A DNA stretch of 64,000 nucleotides. It comes from Nocardia sp. BSTN01. Its GTDB lineage: Bacteria; Actinomycetota; Actinomycetes; Mycobacteriales; Mycobacteriaceae. The notes below the pieces were generated by a model. It searched no databases. It was given only the letters and a program-made list of their open reading frames with translations, and was not told the origin of the DNA. The translations under genes and the position numbers were made by a program. The first letter of the stretch is position 1. Each line of letters begins with the position of its first letter. Below are positions 1-9,117 of this stretch, piece by piece. The stretch is from NCBI RefSeq assembly GCF_015354405.1, contig NZ_JADKYP010000010.1, positions 62,001 to 126,000 on the forward strand. The letters run 5' to 3'.

Positions 1-429
1 CGCCTGGTCACCACCAAATACAATCCGGCCCGCACCTGGACGCCGGAGAACGCGGTCGGCATCGGCGGCGCCTATCTGTGCATCTACGGCATGGAGGGGC
101 CCGGCGGATATCAATTCGTCGGCCGTACCACACAGGTGTGGGACCACCGCTGCACCGGCGACGCCGAGGATCCCTGGCTGCTGCGGTATTTCGATCGCAT
201 CCGCTGGTATCCGGTGTCCGCGGAGGAACTGCTGGACCTGCGGGCCGACGTCGCCCGCGGCCGCGGCGCACTGCGCGCGGAGGAGGGCGAATTCCGGCTC
301 GCCGAATATCGCGATTTCCTGTCCGCCAACGCCGAATCCATCGCCGACTTCCGCACCGTGCAGGCGGCAGCGTTTGCCGCCGAGCGGGATTCGTGGCGGG
401 CGGCGGGCGAATTGCACGAACGAGGATGA
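1..429 (+). CDS. Urea carboxylase, C-terminal part (gene enters from the left edge)
   Basis: The frame is open from base 1 and ends at TGA 427-429, giving about 142 residues of a larger protein. The residues [18 protein letters not shown], followed by a [15 protein letters not shown] stretch and an [11 protein letters not shown] stretch, match the region between the KipI/KipA-like domain and the biotinyl domain region of biotin-dependent urea carboxylases. These enzymes carboxylate urea to allophanate using ATP and bicarbonate in the cytosol. The allophanate hydrolase gene begins 10 bases downstream, which completes the urea amidolyase pathway as two separate proteins. The biotin site itself is not visible in this part. 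A fused KipA-like protein is the main alternative, but the downstream partner argues for urea carboxylase. Confidence 0.85.
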   Translation, partial: RLVTTKYNPARTWTPENAVGIGGAYLCIYGMEGPGGYQFVGRTTQVWDHRCTGDAEDPWLLRYFDRIRWYPVSAEELLDLRADVARGRGALRAEEGEFRLAEYRDFLSANAESIADFRTVQAAAFAAERDSWRAAGELHERG

Positions 430-439
430 GGGGCCCGAC

Positions 440-2032
440 ATGAGCATCTGGATTCATCGATCCGAAGACCCGGGTCCGCACGGCACCGGCCCGCTGGCGG
501 GTCTGCGGGTGGCCGTCAAGGACAACGTCGATGTCGCCGGCCTGCCGACGACCGCCGGCTGCCCGGACTACTCCTTTCTGCCCGACCGCGACGCGCCCGC
601 GGTCGCGGCCCTGCGCGCCGCGGGTGCGGTGGTCATCGGCAAGACGAATATGGATCAGTTCGCGACCGGCCTGGTCGGCACCCGCTCGCCCTACGGTCCC
701 GTCCCGGACTCGCGGCGTCCCGCATTCATCTCCGGCGGTTCGAGTTCCGGTTCGGCCGTGGCCGTCGCGACCGGCGCGGCCGATATCGCGATCGGCACCG
801 ATACCGCGGGGTCCGGGCGTGTTCCGGCGGCGCTGCAGGGCATCGTCGGCATCAAACCGACCGTGGGAGTCGTCTCCACCGCGGGGGTCGTCCCGGCCTG
901 CCGTTCCTATGATTGCGTGACGATCTTCGCCGCCGACCCGGCACGCGCCGATCAAGCGATGGGGGTGATGGCCGCCGGTGCGCCCGGTCGCGCGTGGCCC
1001 GCCGATACCCGGCTGGCGGCTCCGCCACGCCCGACCGTCGCGATCTTCGCCGACCTGCCGGAACTGGATCCGGTGTGGCGGGCGGCATTCGACCGGACCG
1101 TCACCGCACTCCGGCAGCGCGGGGCGACCATCGTGGAGATCGACCCGGCGCCGTTCCTGGCAGCGGCCCGGCTGCTCTACGACGGGGCGCTGGTCGCCGA
1201 AAGGTACGCCGCGGTGGGCGAATTCATCGAGACACGACCGGATGCGGTCGATCCGGCCGTCGCGAGCATCATCCGCGCCGCGCGCGATATTCCGGCGCAT
1301 CGGCTGGTCGCCGACCGCGCCGAACTCGAGCGCTTACGCACGCTCGCGATGGACAGCCTGGGCGACGCCGACGCGCTGCTCGCGCCGACCGCCCCGATGC
1401 ATCCGACCATCGCGCAGGTCGAGGCGGATCCGATCGGGGTGAACTCCCGCATGGGCACCTACACCAATTTCTGCAATCTGTTCGATCTGTGCGCCGTGGC
1501 CGTGCCCGCCGGGATGGCGGGCGAATCCTGTTTCGGCGTCACGGTTTTCGCGCGTCCGTTCGAGGATGCGGTGGCCTCGGATATCGCCGTCTCGATCACC
1601 GGCGATGCGGAGATCACGCGGCCGTGGCCACTGGCGGTCGCGCCGGTGTGCGAGCTGATCGTGTTCGGGGCGCATCTGCGCGGCCAGCCGTTGGAACACC
1701 AGTTGCATGCGCTCGGCGCCCGCTGGGCCGGTCCGGTCCGCACGGCCGCGGCCTATCGCCTCGCCGCCCTCGACACCACGCCGCCGAAGCCCGCGGTGAC
1801 CCGCTGCGAGGGTGGTGTGTCGGTGGCGGGTGAACGCTGGTTGCTCTCCCCCGCCGCCCTCGGCCGCTTCCTCGCCGCACTGCCGGCGCCGATGCAGCTG
1901 GGTGCCGTCGAACTCGACGACGGCACCTGGCACACCGCGTTCGGATGTGACGGGACCGCCGCCGCCGAAGCCAAGGACATCAGTGAATACGGTGACTGGC
2001 GCGCGGCCCTCGCGGCGGGGGCCGTGGGCTGA
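440..2032 (+). CDS. atzF: Allophanate hydrolase
   Basis: This 530-residue amidase-signature enzyme hydrolyses allophanate to ammonia and carbon dioxide, the second step of ATP-dependent urea degradation. The catalytic Lys lies in VAVKDNVDVAGLPTTAG (Lys27). The cis-Ser is in the GGSSSGS stretch near residues 99-105, and the nucleophilic Ser is in GTDTAGSGR near residue 125. The C-terminal part (from about residue 400, with VFGAHLRGQPLEHQL) is the small extra domain specific to allophanate hydrolases. ATG 440 was chosen because it lies 10 bases after the urea carboxylase stop, with a purine-rich GAGGGG ahead of it. The frame is open further upstream inside the previous gene, but that extension has no homology. 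The two genes are probably one operon. Confidence 0.92.
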   Translation: MSIWIHRSEDPGPHGTGPLAGLRVAVKDNVDVAGLPTTAGCPDYSFLPDRDAPAVAALRAAGAVVIGKTNMDQFATGLVGTRSPYGPVPDSRRPAFISGGSSSGSAVAVATGAADIAIGTDTAGSGRVPAALQGIVGIKPTVGVVSTAGVVPACRSYDCVTIFAADPARADQAMGVMAAGAPGRAWPADTRLAAPPRPTVAIFADLPELDPVWRAAFDRTVTALRQRGATIVEIDPAPFLAAARLLYDGALVAERYAAVGEFIETRPDAVDPAVASIIRAARDIPAHRLVADRAELERLRTLAMDSLGDADALLAPTAPMHPTIAQVEADPIGVNSRMGTYTNFCNLFDLCAVAVPAGMAGESCFGVTVFARPFEDAVASDIAVSITGDAEITRPWPLAVAPVCELIVFGAHLRGQPLEHQLHALGARWAGPVRTAAAYRLAALDTTPPKPAVTRCEGGVSVAGERWLLSPAALGRFLAALPAPMQLGAVELDDGTWHTAFGCDGTAAAEAKDISEYGDWRAALAAGAVG

Positions 2033-2038
2033 TTCGCG

Positions 2039-2866
2039 TCAGTCCAGCGCCGTGGCGACCGGGCGCTCCGGATCCGACGACCACTGCGACCACGAACCCG
2101 GATACAGCGCCGCCGACACTCCCACGACCGACAGTGCCGCGATCTGGTGGGCGGCGGTCACCCCGGAGCCACAGTAGACCGCCACCGGGCCGGAGCCGAG
2201 ATCGGAGAACCGCGCGCGCAACTGGTCCGGGGTCTTGAACGTGCCCTCGGGCGTGAGGTTTTCCGCGGTCGGCACGCTCACCGCGCCGGGGATGTGCCCG
2301 GCGCGCGGGTCGATCGGCTCGACCTGCCCGCGATAGCGTTCCCCGGCTCGCGCGTCCAGCAGCGCGCCCCGCCAGCCAGCCACCTCGTCGGCTTCCACCA
2401 CCGGCATATTGCCGGGCGTGAGCACCACGTCGCCGGGCTTCGGGTCGGGTTCGGCGCCGACGGCCAGATCGCCGCCGCCGCGCTCCCACGCGGGCAGGCC
2501 GCCGTCGAGAATGCGCACGTCGCGCAGGCCCGCCCAGCGCAGCAGCCACCACGCCCGCGCGGCGGCCATGCCGCCGGTGGCGTCGTAGACGACCGTCGGC
2601 TCCCCGGTGCGCAGGCCCCAGCTGCGGGCGCATTTCTGCAGGTGGGTGAGGGTCGGCAACGGGTGGCGGCCGTGTGCCGGGGACGGCGGCGCGGCCAGTT
2701 CGGTCTCCAGATCGACGAAGATGGCGCCGGGAATGTGGCCGGCGAGATAGTGCTGGGGCCCGTCGGGATCGCCCAGCGCCCATCGCACATCCAGCAGATG
2801 CACCCGGCTCTCACTGTCCGCCAGCGATTTCCGGAGTTCTTCGGGGGAGATCAGTACCGCGGTCAA
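2039..2866 (-). CDS. sseA: Sulfurtransferase with two rhodanese domains, 3-mercaptopyruvate type
   Basis: A protein of about 275 residues with tandem rhodanese domains. The N-terminal one is inactive (VVYDATGG in place of a Cys loop). The C-terminal one carries the active-site loop CGSGVTA, and the CG[ST]GVT form is typical of 3-mercaptopyruvate sulfurtransferases rather than thiosulfate rhodaneses. It should transfer sulfur from mercaptopyruvate to thiol acceptors in the cytosol. The start is uncertain: TTG 2866 has GAGGAG six bases ahead, while an in-frame TTG at 2884 would add six residues. The gene converges on allophanate hydrolase with 6 bases between the stops. A second, different double-rhodanese gene lies at 44281-45210. 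The symbol is used here only in the E. coli sense (mercaptopyruvate sulfurtransferase). Confidence 0.85.
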   Translation of the reverse strand: MTAVLISPEELRKSLADSESRVHLLDVRWALGDPDGPQHYLAGHIPGAIFVDLETELAAPPSPAHGRHPLPTLTHLQKCARSWGLRTGEPTVVYDATGGMAAARAWWLLRWAGLRDVRILDGGLPAWERGGGDLAVGAEPDPKPGDVVLTPGNMPVVEADEVAGWRGALLDARAGERYRGQVEPIDPRAGHIPGAVSVPTAENLTPEGTFKTPDQLRARFSDLGSGPVAVYCGSGVTAAHQIAALSVVGVSAALYPGSWSQWSSDPERPVATALD

Positions 2867-2916
2867 GCCCGGCTCCTCAGTCAACAGATGTACCCGTGAC
2901 GCGAACAGGTGTCAGC

Positions 2917-4179
2917 CTACGACACGGGCGCGTCCCGGCGGGTCAGCATCCACCGCACGACCAGGCCCGCGACCACCGCCCAGAACGCGGCGCCGATGCC
3001 GAACACCGCTATCCCGGAAGCCGAGACCAGAAACGTCACCGTGGCCGCGACTCGATGTTCGGCGACCCCGAGCGCCGCGGTGAGCGCGGCGGCGAAAGTG
3101 CCGAGGAGGGCAAGTCCGGCAACGGTTTCCAGCACACCGGCGGGTGCGGCGGCGGCGAGCGCGACCAGCGCCGCGGCGGCCGGAGCCAGCACGAGGTAGG
3201 CCCCGCCGGCGGCCATGGTGGCCGCCCAGCGCCGGCGCGGGTCGGGGTGGGCCGACGGCGCGGCCGCCAACGCCGCGCTGATCGCGGCCAGGTTGATCGC
3301 ATGCCCGCCCGCCGGGGCACCCACGATGGTCCCGAGCCCGGTCACCGTCATCGACGCCCGCCACGGCACCCGATATCCGAACGAGCTCATCACCGCCACG
3401 CCGGGGATGTTCTGCGCGGCCATGGTGACCACGTACAGCGGAATCGCGATGCCGATGATCGCCTGCCAACTCCAGTGCGGCACAGTGAGTTCCAGCTTCG
3501 GCACGAGATCGGCGACCGGAATCGAGCGATGTCCGGCGACCATCGCGATCGCCGCCCCGGCCACCGCGGTGACGAAGGCGCCGGGCACCGCCCACCGCTG
3601 CGCGTACCGCTGCAGCACCACCCACACCACCAGCACCGGCGCCACCACCGCCGCGCTCGAGGTGGTCAGCGCCCGCAGCGGCGCCAGGCACAGCGGCAGC
3701 AGTACGCCGGCGAGCATTGCCTGCGCGATCTCGACCGGGATCGCGGTGATCAGCCGGCCCAGCCGGGACCAGCATCCGGTGAGGACGATCAAAACCCCGG
3801 TGACCACGAATGCCCCCACCGCGGCGGGCCAGCCACCGGTCACCGCGCCGGCGCCGGCCAGCAGCGCCGCACCGGGAGTGGACCAGGCGAGGGTGATCGG
3901 CATGCGGTAGCGCCGGCTCAGGATCCACATGCCCACCGCCTGCGTGACACAGACCGCCAGCAGACCCGAGGCGGCCTGCGCCGGGGTCGCGCCGACCGCG
4001 GTCAGTCCGGCCAGCACGACCGCGAACGAACTGGTGAAACCGACCAGCGCCGCGATGATCCCGGCGCCCATCGCCGGTCCGGTACCGCCGTGCCCGCCCT
4101 CGACGGCTGCCGCCCGGACGCCCGTCTGCGCCTCGGCGACGTCGGGCGGGTGGGAGGTGGAATCGGCGGTGGCAGTCAC
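2917..4179 (-). CDS. benE: BenE-family benzoate/H+ symporter-like membrane transporter
   Basis: About 420 residues made almost wholly of hydrophobic helices, with the BenE-family features AWSTPGAALL in the first third and the GGHAINLAAISAALAA stretch in the last third. BenE proteins are inner-membrane symporters for benzoate or related aromatic acids. No benzoate catabolic gene is in the window, so the substrate is not established. GTG 4179 (VTATADS) was preferred because it leaves a short polar N-terminus before the first helix. Longer in-frame starts run into the Lrp gene behind it. The Lrp-type gene ends 32 bases upstream on the same strand, so the two may be co-transcribed. A shadow frame on the other strand is not a gene. 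Confidence 0.85.
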   Translation of the reverse strand: MTATADSTSHPPDVAEAQTGVRAAAVEGGHGGTGPAMGAGIIAALVGFTSSFAVVLAGLTAVGATPAQAASGLLAVCVTQAVGMWILSRRYRMPITLAWSTPGAALLAGAGAVTGGWPAAVGAFVVTGVLIVLTGCWSRLGRLITAIPVEIAQAMLAGVLLPLCLAPLRALTTSSAAVVAPVLVVWVVLQRYAQRWAVPGAFVTAVAGAAIAMVAGHRSIPVADLVPKLELTVPHWSWQAIIGIAIPLYVVTMAAQNIPGVAVMSSFGYRVPWRASMTVTGLGTIVGAPAGGHAINLAAISAALAAAPSAHPDPRRRWAATMAAGGAYLVLAPAAAALVALAAAAPAGVLETVAGLALLGTFAAALTAALGVAEHRVAATVTFLVSASGIAVFGIGAAFWAVVAGLVVRWMLTRRDAPVS

Positions 4180-4211
4180 CGGGCTATCTTCGCGGGCGGC
4201 TGGCCCTGCCG

Positions 4212-4769
4212 TCAGCGGCCAGTACGCCGGAACTGGACCGAATTCTCCCCGGCGTCCTGTCGTGGCGCTGCCGACTCGTCGGCTCCGGCCAGCCGCTGCA
4301 GCAGCGGCGCGGTGCGCGGCCCGACCAATTGCTGCATCACCAGCGCCATATTGGTGCGCTGCACACCCGCGATCTTCAGGATCGCGCCGGTGATCCGGTA
4401 CAGGTCGTCGGCGTCGCGCGCGACCACGCGAACGGTCAGATCCGTCTGCCCGGTCGTGCCGCACACCTCGGTGACCTCGGGTATCTCGGCGAGTTCGGCC
4501 ACCACATCGGCGAGCCGATGCTGATCGACCACCACCGCGACGAAGGCCGCCAGCCGGTAACCGAGGGCGCGCGGGTCCACGCGCCGTTCGAATCCGGCGA
4601 GAACCCCGGCGGCCTCCCATCGGGCCAGCCGGGCCTGCACGGTATTGCGGGACAACCCCAGTCGCGTGGCCAGTTCCACCCCGGTGGCACGAGGGTTGGC
4701 AACCAGTTCCAGCAGCAGCCGGGCATCGGTGGCGTCGATTGTCGCGGGAGCGGGTTCAGCACTGGGCAT
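4212..4769 (-). CDS. Lrp/AsnC-family transcriptional regulator (probable regulator of the 2-oxo-acid dehydrogenase operon)
   Basis: A 185-residue regulator. The N-terminal winged helix-turn-helix (about residues 10-70) includes DARLLLELVANPRATGVELA and LGLSRNTVQARLARWEAAGV. A RAM ligand-binding domain follows (about residues 75-150). It starts divergently from the E1 alpha gene across 180 bases, the arrangement of Lrp-type regulators (BkdR) that switch on branched-chain keto-acid dehydrogenase operons in response to amino acids. That role is inferred from position. ATG 4769 is the only in-frame ATG close to the helix-turn-helix. The C-terminal tail of about 20 residues is polar and poorly conserved. 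Confidence 0.88.
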   Translation of the reverse strand: MPSAEPAPATIDATDARLLLELVANPRATGVELATRLGLSRNTVQARLARWEAAGVLAGFERRVDPRALGYRLAAFVAVVVDQHRLADVVAELAEIPEVTEVCGTTGQTDLTVRVVARDADDLYRITGAILKIAGVQRTNMALVMQQLVGPRTAPLLQRLAGADESAAPRQDAGENSVQFRRTGR

Positions 4770-4955
4770 ATAACGCAGTATGACAGTCCGGCCCCCGTCC
4801 GGATCGAGCATTCTGCACAGTCCGCGTGTTGCCACTTGCGCACTGCGCTCAATCGTGGATGCTGTGAGGTACAGCACACAGCTGGCGAAAGGCAGTCCGC
4901 CGGATCGCGAGGGACGGAAGACCCCGTCGTACGCGGCAACGAGGAGGTGATGGCT

Positions 4956-6086
4956 GTGCACAACACGACCACGCACAACACCACAACCAGGTACGACACC
5001 GGGACGAACCCCTATCCCGTGCAACTGGTCCAGCCCGACGGGCGCCGGGTTCTCGATCGCGAGCACGCGGCCCTGATCGCGGATATCGGTCCGGCCGAAC
5101 TGCGTGAACTCTACGAAGACCTGGTCGTCACCCGCCGCATCGACGTCGAGGCGACCGCACTGCAGCGGCAGGGACAGCTCGGCCTGTGGGCGCCACTGCT
5201 CGGCCAGGAGGCATCGCAGATCGGCTCGGCCCACGCCCTGCACGACGACGATTACGTCTTCTGCAGCTACCGCGAGGCGGGTGTCGCCTACTGCCGTGGC
5301 GTGGATCCCGCCCTGATCACCCGGCTGTGGCGGGGAGTGGCGCATTCGTGCTGGGATCCGGACGAGATCAACATGACCAATCCGGCCATCGTCGTCGGCT
5401 CTCAGGGCCTGCACGCCACCGGTTACGCCTACGCCGCACATCTGGAAGGCGCGGAGATCGCGGTGCTGACCTACTTCGGCGACGGCGCCAGCAGTCAGGG
5501 CGATATCGCCGAGGCGCTCGGCTTCGCCGCCTCCTGGAGTGCGCCGGTGGTGTTCTTCTGCCAGAACAACCACTGGGCGATCAGCGAACCGGTACAGCTG
5601 CAGAGCCAGACGCCGATCGTCCGGCGCGCCTACGGGTACGGCATCCCGGGCGTGCAGGTCGACGGTAACGACGTGATGGCCGTCCTGGCGATGACGCGCC
5701 AGGCCGTCGCCCGCGCCCGCGCCGGGGGCGGCCCGTCGTTCATCGAGGCGATCACCTACCGGATGGGCCCGCACACCACCGCCGACGATCCCACCCGCTA
5801 CCGCTCGGCCGCGGAAACCGAACTGTGGAAGCGCCGCGACCCGATCGACCGCATGCGACGGCTCCTCGAACGAGAGGGGCTGTGGGACAGCGATTTCGAG
5901 CGGCAGGTCAGCGCGCACGCCGACGCGGTCGGTGCCGCGGTCCGCACCGCGACCATCGATATGCCCGACCCGGATCCGATGCAGCTGTTCGAGCACGTCT
6001 ACACCACCGCGCATCCGCTGATCGCCGCCGAGCGCGACGAGTACGCCGGGTACCTGGCGGGTTTCGAGGAAGGAGTACGGGCATGA
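4956..6086 (+). CDS. bkdA: 2-oxo-acid (branched-chain/pyruvate) dehydrogenase E1 component, alpha subunit
   Basis: This is the thiamine-diphosphate-binding alpha chain of a heterotetrameric E1. It decarboxylates a 2-oxo acid and hands the acyl group to the E2 lipoyl arm. The ThDP motif begins at GDGASSQGD and runs to about 30 residues later at FFCQNNHWAISEP. The phosphorylation-loop-like YRMGPHTTADDPTRYR stretch is also present. Length (about 376 residues) fits the family and the M. tuberculosis BkdA/PdhA homologue. GTG 4956 sits 7 bases after the strong site GAGGAGGT (4941-4948). An in-frame ATG at 4950 is too close to that site. The N-terminus has a short repeated HNTTT. The stop overlaps the E1 beta start (ATGA at 6083), so translation is coupled. 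Confidence 0.9.
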   Translation: MHNTTTHNTTTRYDTGTNPYPVQLVQPDGRRVLDREHAALIADIGPAELRELYEDLVVTRRIDVEATALQRQGQLGLWAPLLGQEASQIGSAHALHDDDYVFCSYREAGVAYCRGVDPALITRLWRGVAHSCWDPDEINMTNPAIVVGSQGLHATGYAYAAHLEGAEIAVLTYFGDGASSQGDIAEALGFAASWSAPVVFFCQNNHWAISEPVQLQSQTPIVRRAYGYGIPGVQVDGNDVMAVLAMTRQAVARARAGGGPSFIEAITYRMGPHTTADDPTRYRSAAETELWKRRDPIDRMRRLLEREGLWDSDFERQVSAHADAVGAAVRTATIDMPDPDPMQLFEHVYTTAHPLIAAERDEYAGYLAGFEEGVRA

Positions 6087-7063
6087 TCACCACCTTCGCG
6101 AACGCGCTGAACACGGGGATGCGCCGGGCCTTGGAGGACGATCCGAAGGTCGTGCTGATGGGTGAGGACATCGGGCGGCTCGGCGGCGTGTTCCGGGTGA
6201 CCGACACGCTGCAGAAGGATTTCGGCAACAACCGCGTCATCGACACGCCGCTGGCCGAATCCGGCATCATCGGCACCGCTTTCGGCATGGCACTGCGCGG
6301 TTTCCGGCCGGTGTGCGAGATCCAGTTCGACGGGTTCGTCTACCCGGCCTTCGACCAGATCGTCTCGCAGGTCGCCAAGATCCACTACCGCACCCAGGGC
6401 AAGGTTCGCGCGCCGATCACCATCCGGATTCCGTTCGGCGGGGGAATCGGTTCGGTCGAACATCACTCGGAGTCGCCGGAGGCGTATTTCGCGCATACGG
6501 CCGGACTGCGCGTGGTCTCGCCGAGTACGCCCGAGGATGCGTATCGCCTGTTGCGCCAAGCTATTTCGTGTGACGACCCGGTCGTCTTCTTCGAGCCCAA
6601 GCGGCGTTACTGGGACAAGGCCGATCTGGATTTCCCCGCCCTGGACGCGGATCCGCTTCCCCTGGACCGGGCGCGCATCCGCCGTTCGGGCCGCGACGCC
6701 ACGATCGTCGCCTACGGCGGCATGGTCGCGACCGCGCTGACGGCGGCCGAAATCGCGGCCGGAGAGGGGCATTCACTCGAGGTGATCGATCTGCGCAGCC
6801 TGTCGCCGATCGATTTCGACACCATCGAGGAATCGGTGCGCCGCACCGGCCGGCTGATCGTCACACACGAGGCGCCGGTCTTCGCGGGCCTCGGCGCCGA
6901 GATCGCCGCCCGCATCGCCGAACGGTGTTTCTACTATCTCGAGGCGCCGGTCCTGCGCGTCGGTGGCTTCGACATCCCGTATCCCCCGGCTAAGCTCGAA
7001 CGGCACCACATGCCAGACCCCGATCGCATTCTCGACGCGGTCGATCGAACGTTCGCCGCGTGA
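6083..7063 (+). CDS. bkdB: 2-oxo-acid dehydrogenase E1 component, beta subunit
   Basis: A 326-residue transketolase-type beta chain. It begins MITTFANALNTGMRRAL and contains VVLMGEDIGRLGGVFRVT, the DTPLAESGIIG loop, the GGGIGSVEHHSESPEAYF segment and the C-terminal transketolase domain with VIDLRSLSPIDF. It pairs with the alpha chain to form the E1 active site, and His in the HHSES loop belongs to the conserved catalytic region. ATG 6083 overlaps the stop of the alpha gene by four bases. The E2 gene follows after 24 bases. Branched-chain rather than pyruvate specificity is inferred from similarity to the actinobacterial Bkd set and from the Lrp-type neighbour. The sequence alone does not settle it. 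Confidence 0.92.
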   Translation: MITTFANALNTGMRRALEDDPKVVLMGEDIGRLGGVFRVTDTLQKDFGNNRVIDTPLAESGIIGTAFGMALRGFRPVCEIQFDGFVYPAFDQIVSQVAKIHYRTQGKVRAPITIRIPFGGGIGSVEHHSESPEAYFAHTAGLRVVSPSTPEDAYRLLRQAISCDDPVVFFEPKRRYWDKADLDFPALDADPLPLDRARIRRSGRDATIVAYGGMVATALTAAEIAAGEGHSLEVIDLRSLSPIDFDTIEESVRRTGRLIVTHEAPVFAGLGAEIAARIAERCFYYLEAPVLRVGGFDIPYPPAKLERHHMPDPDRILDAVDRTFAA

Positions 7064-7087
7064 CAACTGTTCGGACAGAGGTGCCCG

Positions 7088-8473
7088 TTGGAAGACCCTG
7101 CTGTGGACGACAACAACCACATACTCGAGTTCCGGCTGCCCGATCTCGGGGAGGGATTGACCGAGGCCGAACTGATCTCCTGGTCGGTGGCCGTCGGCGA
7201 TACCGTCGAACTCAACCAGACCATCGCCGAGGTGGAGACCGCCAAGGCGCAGGTCGAACTACCGTGTCCGTTCGCCGGACAGGTCGCCGAACTGCTGGCC
7301 CGGCCCGGCGAAACGGTGGCGGTCGGCGCACCGCTGATCAGAGTGCACACCGCCGCGCCGGCCGGCGACGCTCCAGCGGCGGACGAAAGCCGGACATCGG
7401 TGCTCGTCGGTTACGGGCCCGGGACCGAAGCGCCCACGCGGCGCCGTCCGGCGTCGAAAAATGGTGCGGTGACGCCACATTCGGCCGCACCGGGACGGCC
7501 CGAGGAGATTCCGCCGGAGTTCCCGGGCCGCCCGCCCGCCACTCCGGCCGCCCGCCAGCTGGCTCGCGAACTCGGTATCAACATCGCGTTCGTGGCCGGC
7601 TCGGGTCCGGGCGGAGCGGTGACGGTCGAGGATGTGCGCCACGCGGTGCCGGTATCGCAGCCGCCGCGCCGGGTGCGGACCGAGGAGGAGGCCGCCGACG
7701 CTCCGCGCCCGGCCGCGCCACCGGTGCCCACCATGCGACCCGACGGCGGCATCATCCGGCCGACGCCGAGCGAACGCGAAACCCGCACCCCGGTCAACGG
7801 TGTCCGCAAGCGCATCGCCGCGGCCATGACCACCAGCGCCCGCACGATTCCGCAGGCCAGCGCATTCGTGACCACCGATTTCACCGCCTCGATGGAGTTG
7901 CTCGACCATCTGCGCAGCACCGACTCCTTCACCGGGCTGTCGCTCACTCCCCTCGCCCTGGTGGCGAAGGCGACGCTCGCGGCGATCGCCGAATTTCCCG
8001 GGATCAACTCCTGCTGGGACGCCGAAGCCAATCAGATCGTCACCAAGCACTACGTCAACCTCGGCATCGCCGTGGCCACCGAACGCGGGCTGCTCGTCCC
8101 CAACATCAAGGAGGCGCAGTCGCTGAGCCTGCGCGAACTGTGCCGGGAGATCGGCTGGCTCGCCGACGTGGCCCGCGCCGGTTCGGCGACCCCCGCCGAT
8201 CTGCGCGGTGGCACCTTCACCATCAGCAATGTGGGTGTGTTCGGCGTCGATACCGGTGTGCCGCTGGTGAATCCGGGTGAGGGCGCGATTCTGTGCCTGG
8301 GATCGATCCGGAAACGCCCGTGGGTGTATCGCGACGAGCCGGCGATCCGGTGGATCACGACGCTCGGTGTGAGCTTCGATCACCGCATGATCGACGGGGA
8401 ACTAGGCGCGCGGTTCCTCTCGACGGTCGCCTCACTGCTCGAGGATCCGCTGACCCTGCTCGGCCGGGTCTGA
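7088..8473 (+). CDS. bkdC: 2-oxo-acid dehydrogenase E2 component (dihydrolipoyl acyltransferase)
   Basis: About 461 residues with the usual E2 order. A single lipoyl domain lies at about residues 10-90, with the lipoylated Lys in VETAKAQVEL. A peripheral E1/E3-binding domain lies at about 155-190 (ATPAARQLARELGINIAFV, then GSGPGGAVTVEDV). The acyltransferase domain begins at about 230 and ends with the active-site motif SFDHRMIDG (HRxxDG type). Long Ala/Pro linkers separate the domains. Start is uncertain: TTG 7088 has AGAGG six bases before it, and GTG 7103 (VDDNNHILEF) has GGAAG eight bases before it. No E3 (dihydrolipoamide dehydrogenase) gene follows, so E3 must come from elsewhere, as in mycobacteria. 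Confidence 0.92.
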   Translation: MEDPAVDDNNHILEFRLPDLGEGLTEAELISWSVAVGDTVELNQTIAEVETAKAQVELPCPFAGQVAELLARPGETVAVGAPLIRVHTAAPAGDAPAADESRTSVLVGYGPGTEAPTRRRPASKNGAVTPHSAAPGRPEEIPPEFPGRPPATPAARQLARELGINIAFVAGSGPGGAVTVEDVRHAVPVSQPPRRVRTEEEAADAPRPAAPPVPTMRPDGGIIRPTPSERETRTPVNGVRKRIAAAMTTSARTIPQASAFVTTDFTASMELLDHLRSTDSFTGLSLTPLALVAKATLAAIAEFPGINSCWDAEANQIVTKHYVNLGIAVATERGLLVPNIKEAQSLSLRELCREIGWLADVARAGSATPADLRGGTFTISNVGVFGVDTGVPLVNPGEGAILCLGSIRKRPWVYRDEPAIRWITTLGVSFDHRMIDGELGARFLSTVASLLEDPLTLLGRV

Positions 8474-8502
8474 GGTCCCGCGAACACCGACCTCGCCGGT
8501 GC

Positions 8503-8997
8503 TCAGGCGTCGTCGTTCCCGGGCTGCGCCGGCGCCTGGGTCTCGCCGGTCACCAGCGCGGCGGCGGCGCTGCGGATGATCGCCGGGATCTCCACCGATT
8601 TGCGGGACTCGTTGTCCACGTAGACGTGTACGAAGGTGCCGGTGGCGGCCAGCTCCAGGTTCTCTCCGGCGGTGTCGGCGGCGGTGCCGGCGTCCAGGAC
8701 ACGGAAGATCGCCAGATCGTAGGTGATGCTGGAGCGGCCGAGGCGGCTGATCCGCAACCCGACCCGCAGGTGGTCGGGGAAGCTCAGCGAGCCCAGATAC
8801 TGGCACGAGGTCTGGGCGACCACGCCGATCGCGGGCAGCTCCCGGATATCGGTGCCGGTCGCGGCCATCAACCAGGCGTTGACCGCCGTGTCGAAGTACG
8901 AGTAGTAGGTCACGTTGTTGACGTGGCCGTAGTGGTCGTTGTCGGCCCATCGGGTCGGCACCGGCCAGAGCACCGGATAGTCCTGCTGTGTGGTCAC
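8503..8997 (-). CDS. Acyl-CoA thioesterase, 4-hydroxybenzoyl-CoA thioesterase (hotdog) family
   Basis: A 164-residue single hotdog-fold protein. The family motif RWADNDHYGHVNNVTYYSYF lies near residues 18-37, where the Asp of DxxGHVN is the catalytic residue. The SCQYLGSLSFPDHL and FVHVYVDNESRKSVEIP strands follow. Such enzymes hydrolyse acyl-CoA thioesters in the cytosol, and the substrate here is unknown. GTG 8997 (VTTQQDYPVLW) was chosen because the longer open frame upstream has no start codon near the fold and lies in poorly conserved sequence. The gene converges on the E2 gene with a 29-base gap. The closeness to the keto-acid dehydrogenase could mean a role in CoA balance, which is only a guess. 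Confidence 0.82.
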   Translation of the reverse strand: MTTQQDYPVLWPVPTRWADNDHYGHVNNVTYYSYFDTAVNAWLMAATGTDIRELPAIGVVAQTSCQYLGSLSFPDHLRVGLRISRLGRSSITYDLAIFRVLDAGTAADTAGENLELAATGTFVHVYVDNESRKSVEIPAIIRSAAAALVTGETQAPAQPGNDDA

Positions 8998-9020
8998 CGC
9001 CCCGACAATAGTGACGCGAC

Positions 9021-9117
9021 CGGAGCGACGCGGGCGGAGGCGGCAGCCTGCGTCACCACGGAGCCCGCCGCGCAGGTCGCCATAGGACCGCCGGAGCGAC
9101 GCGGGTGGAGGCGGCAG
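9021..9117. repeat. Pair of 26-bp direct repeats in a gene-free stretch
   Basis: Bases 9021-9046 and 9092-9117 are the same 26-mer with one C/T difference (they begin CGGAGCGACGCGGG and end GGAGGCGGCAG). They are 71 bases apart, start to start. They lie in the 428-base stretch 8998-9425 between the thioesterase and an MFS gene. No other gene was found in that stretch, only the promoter of the MFS gene at its right end. The repeats could be a dispersed intergenic element or a local duplication. Confidence 0.6.

Noticed and set aside
2674-4524. A plus-strand open frame antisense to the sulfurtransferase and BenE genes
   Set aside because: The translation is Arg/Gly/His-rich without motifs, while the minus strand gives clear families.
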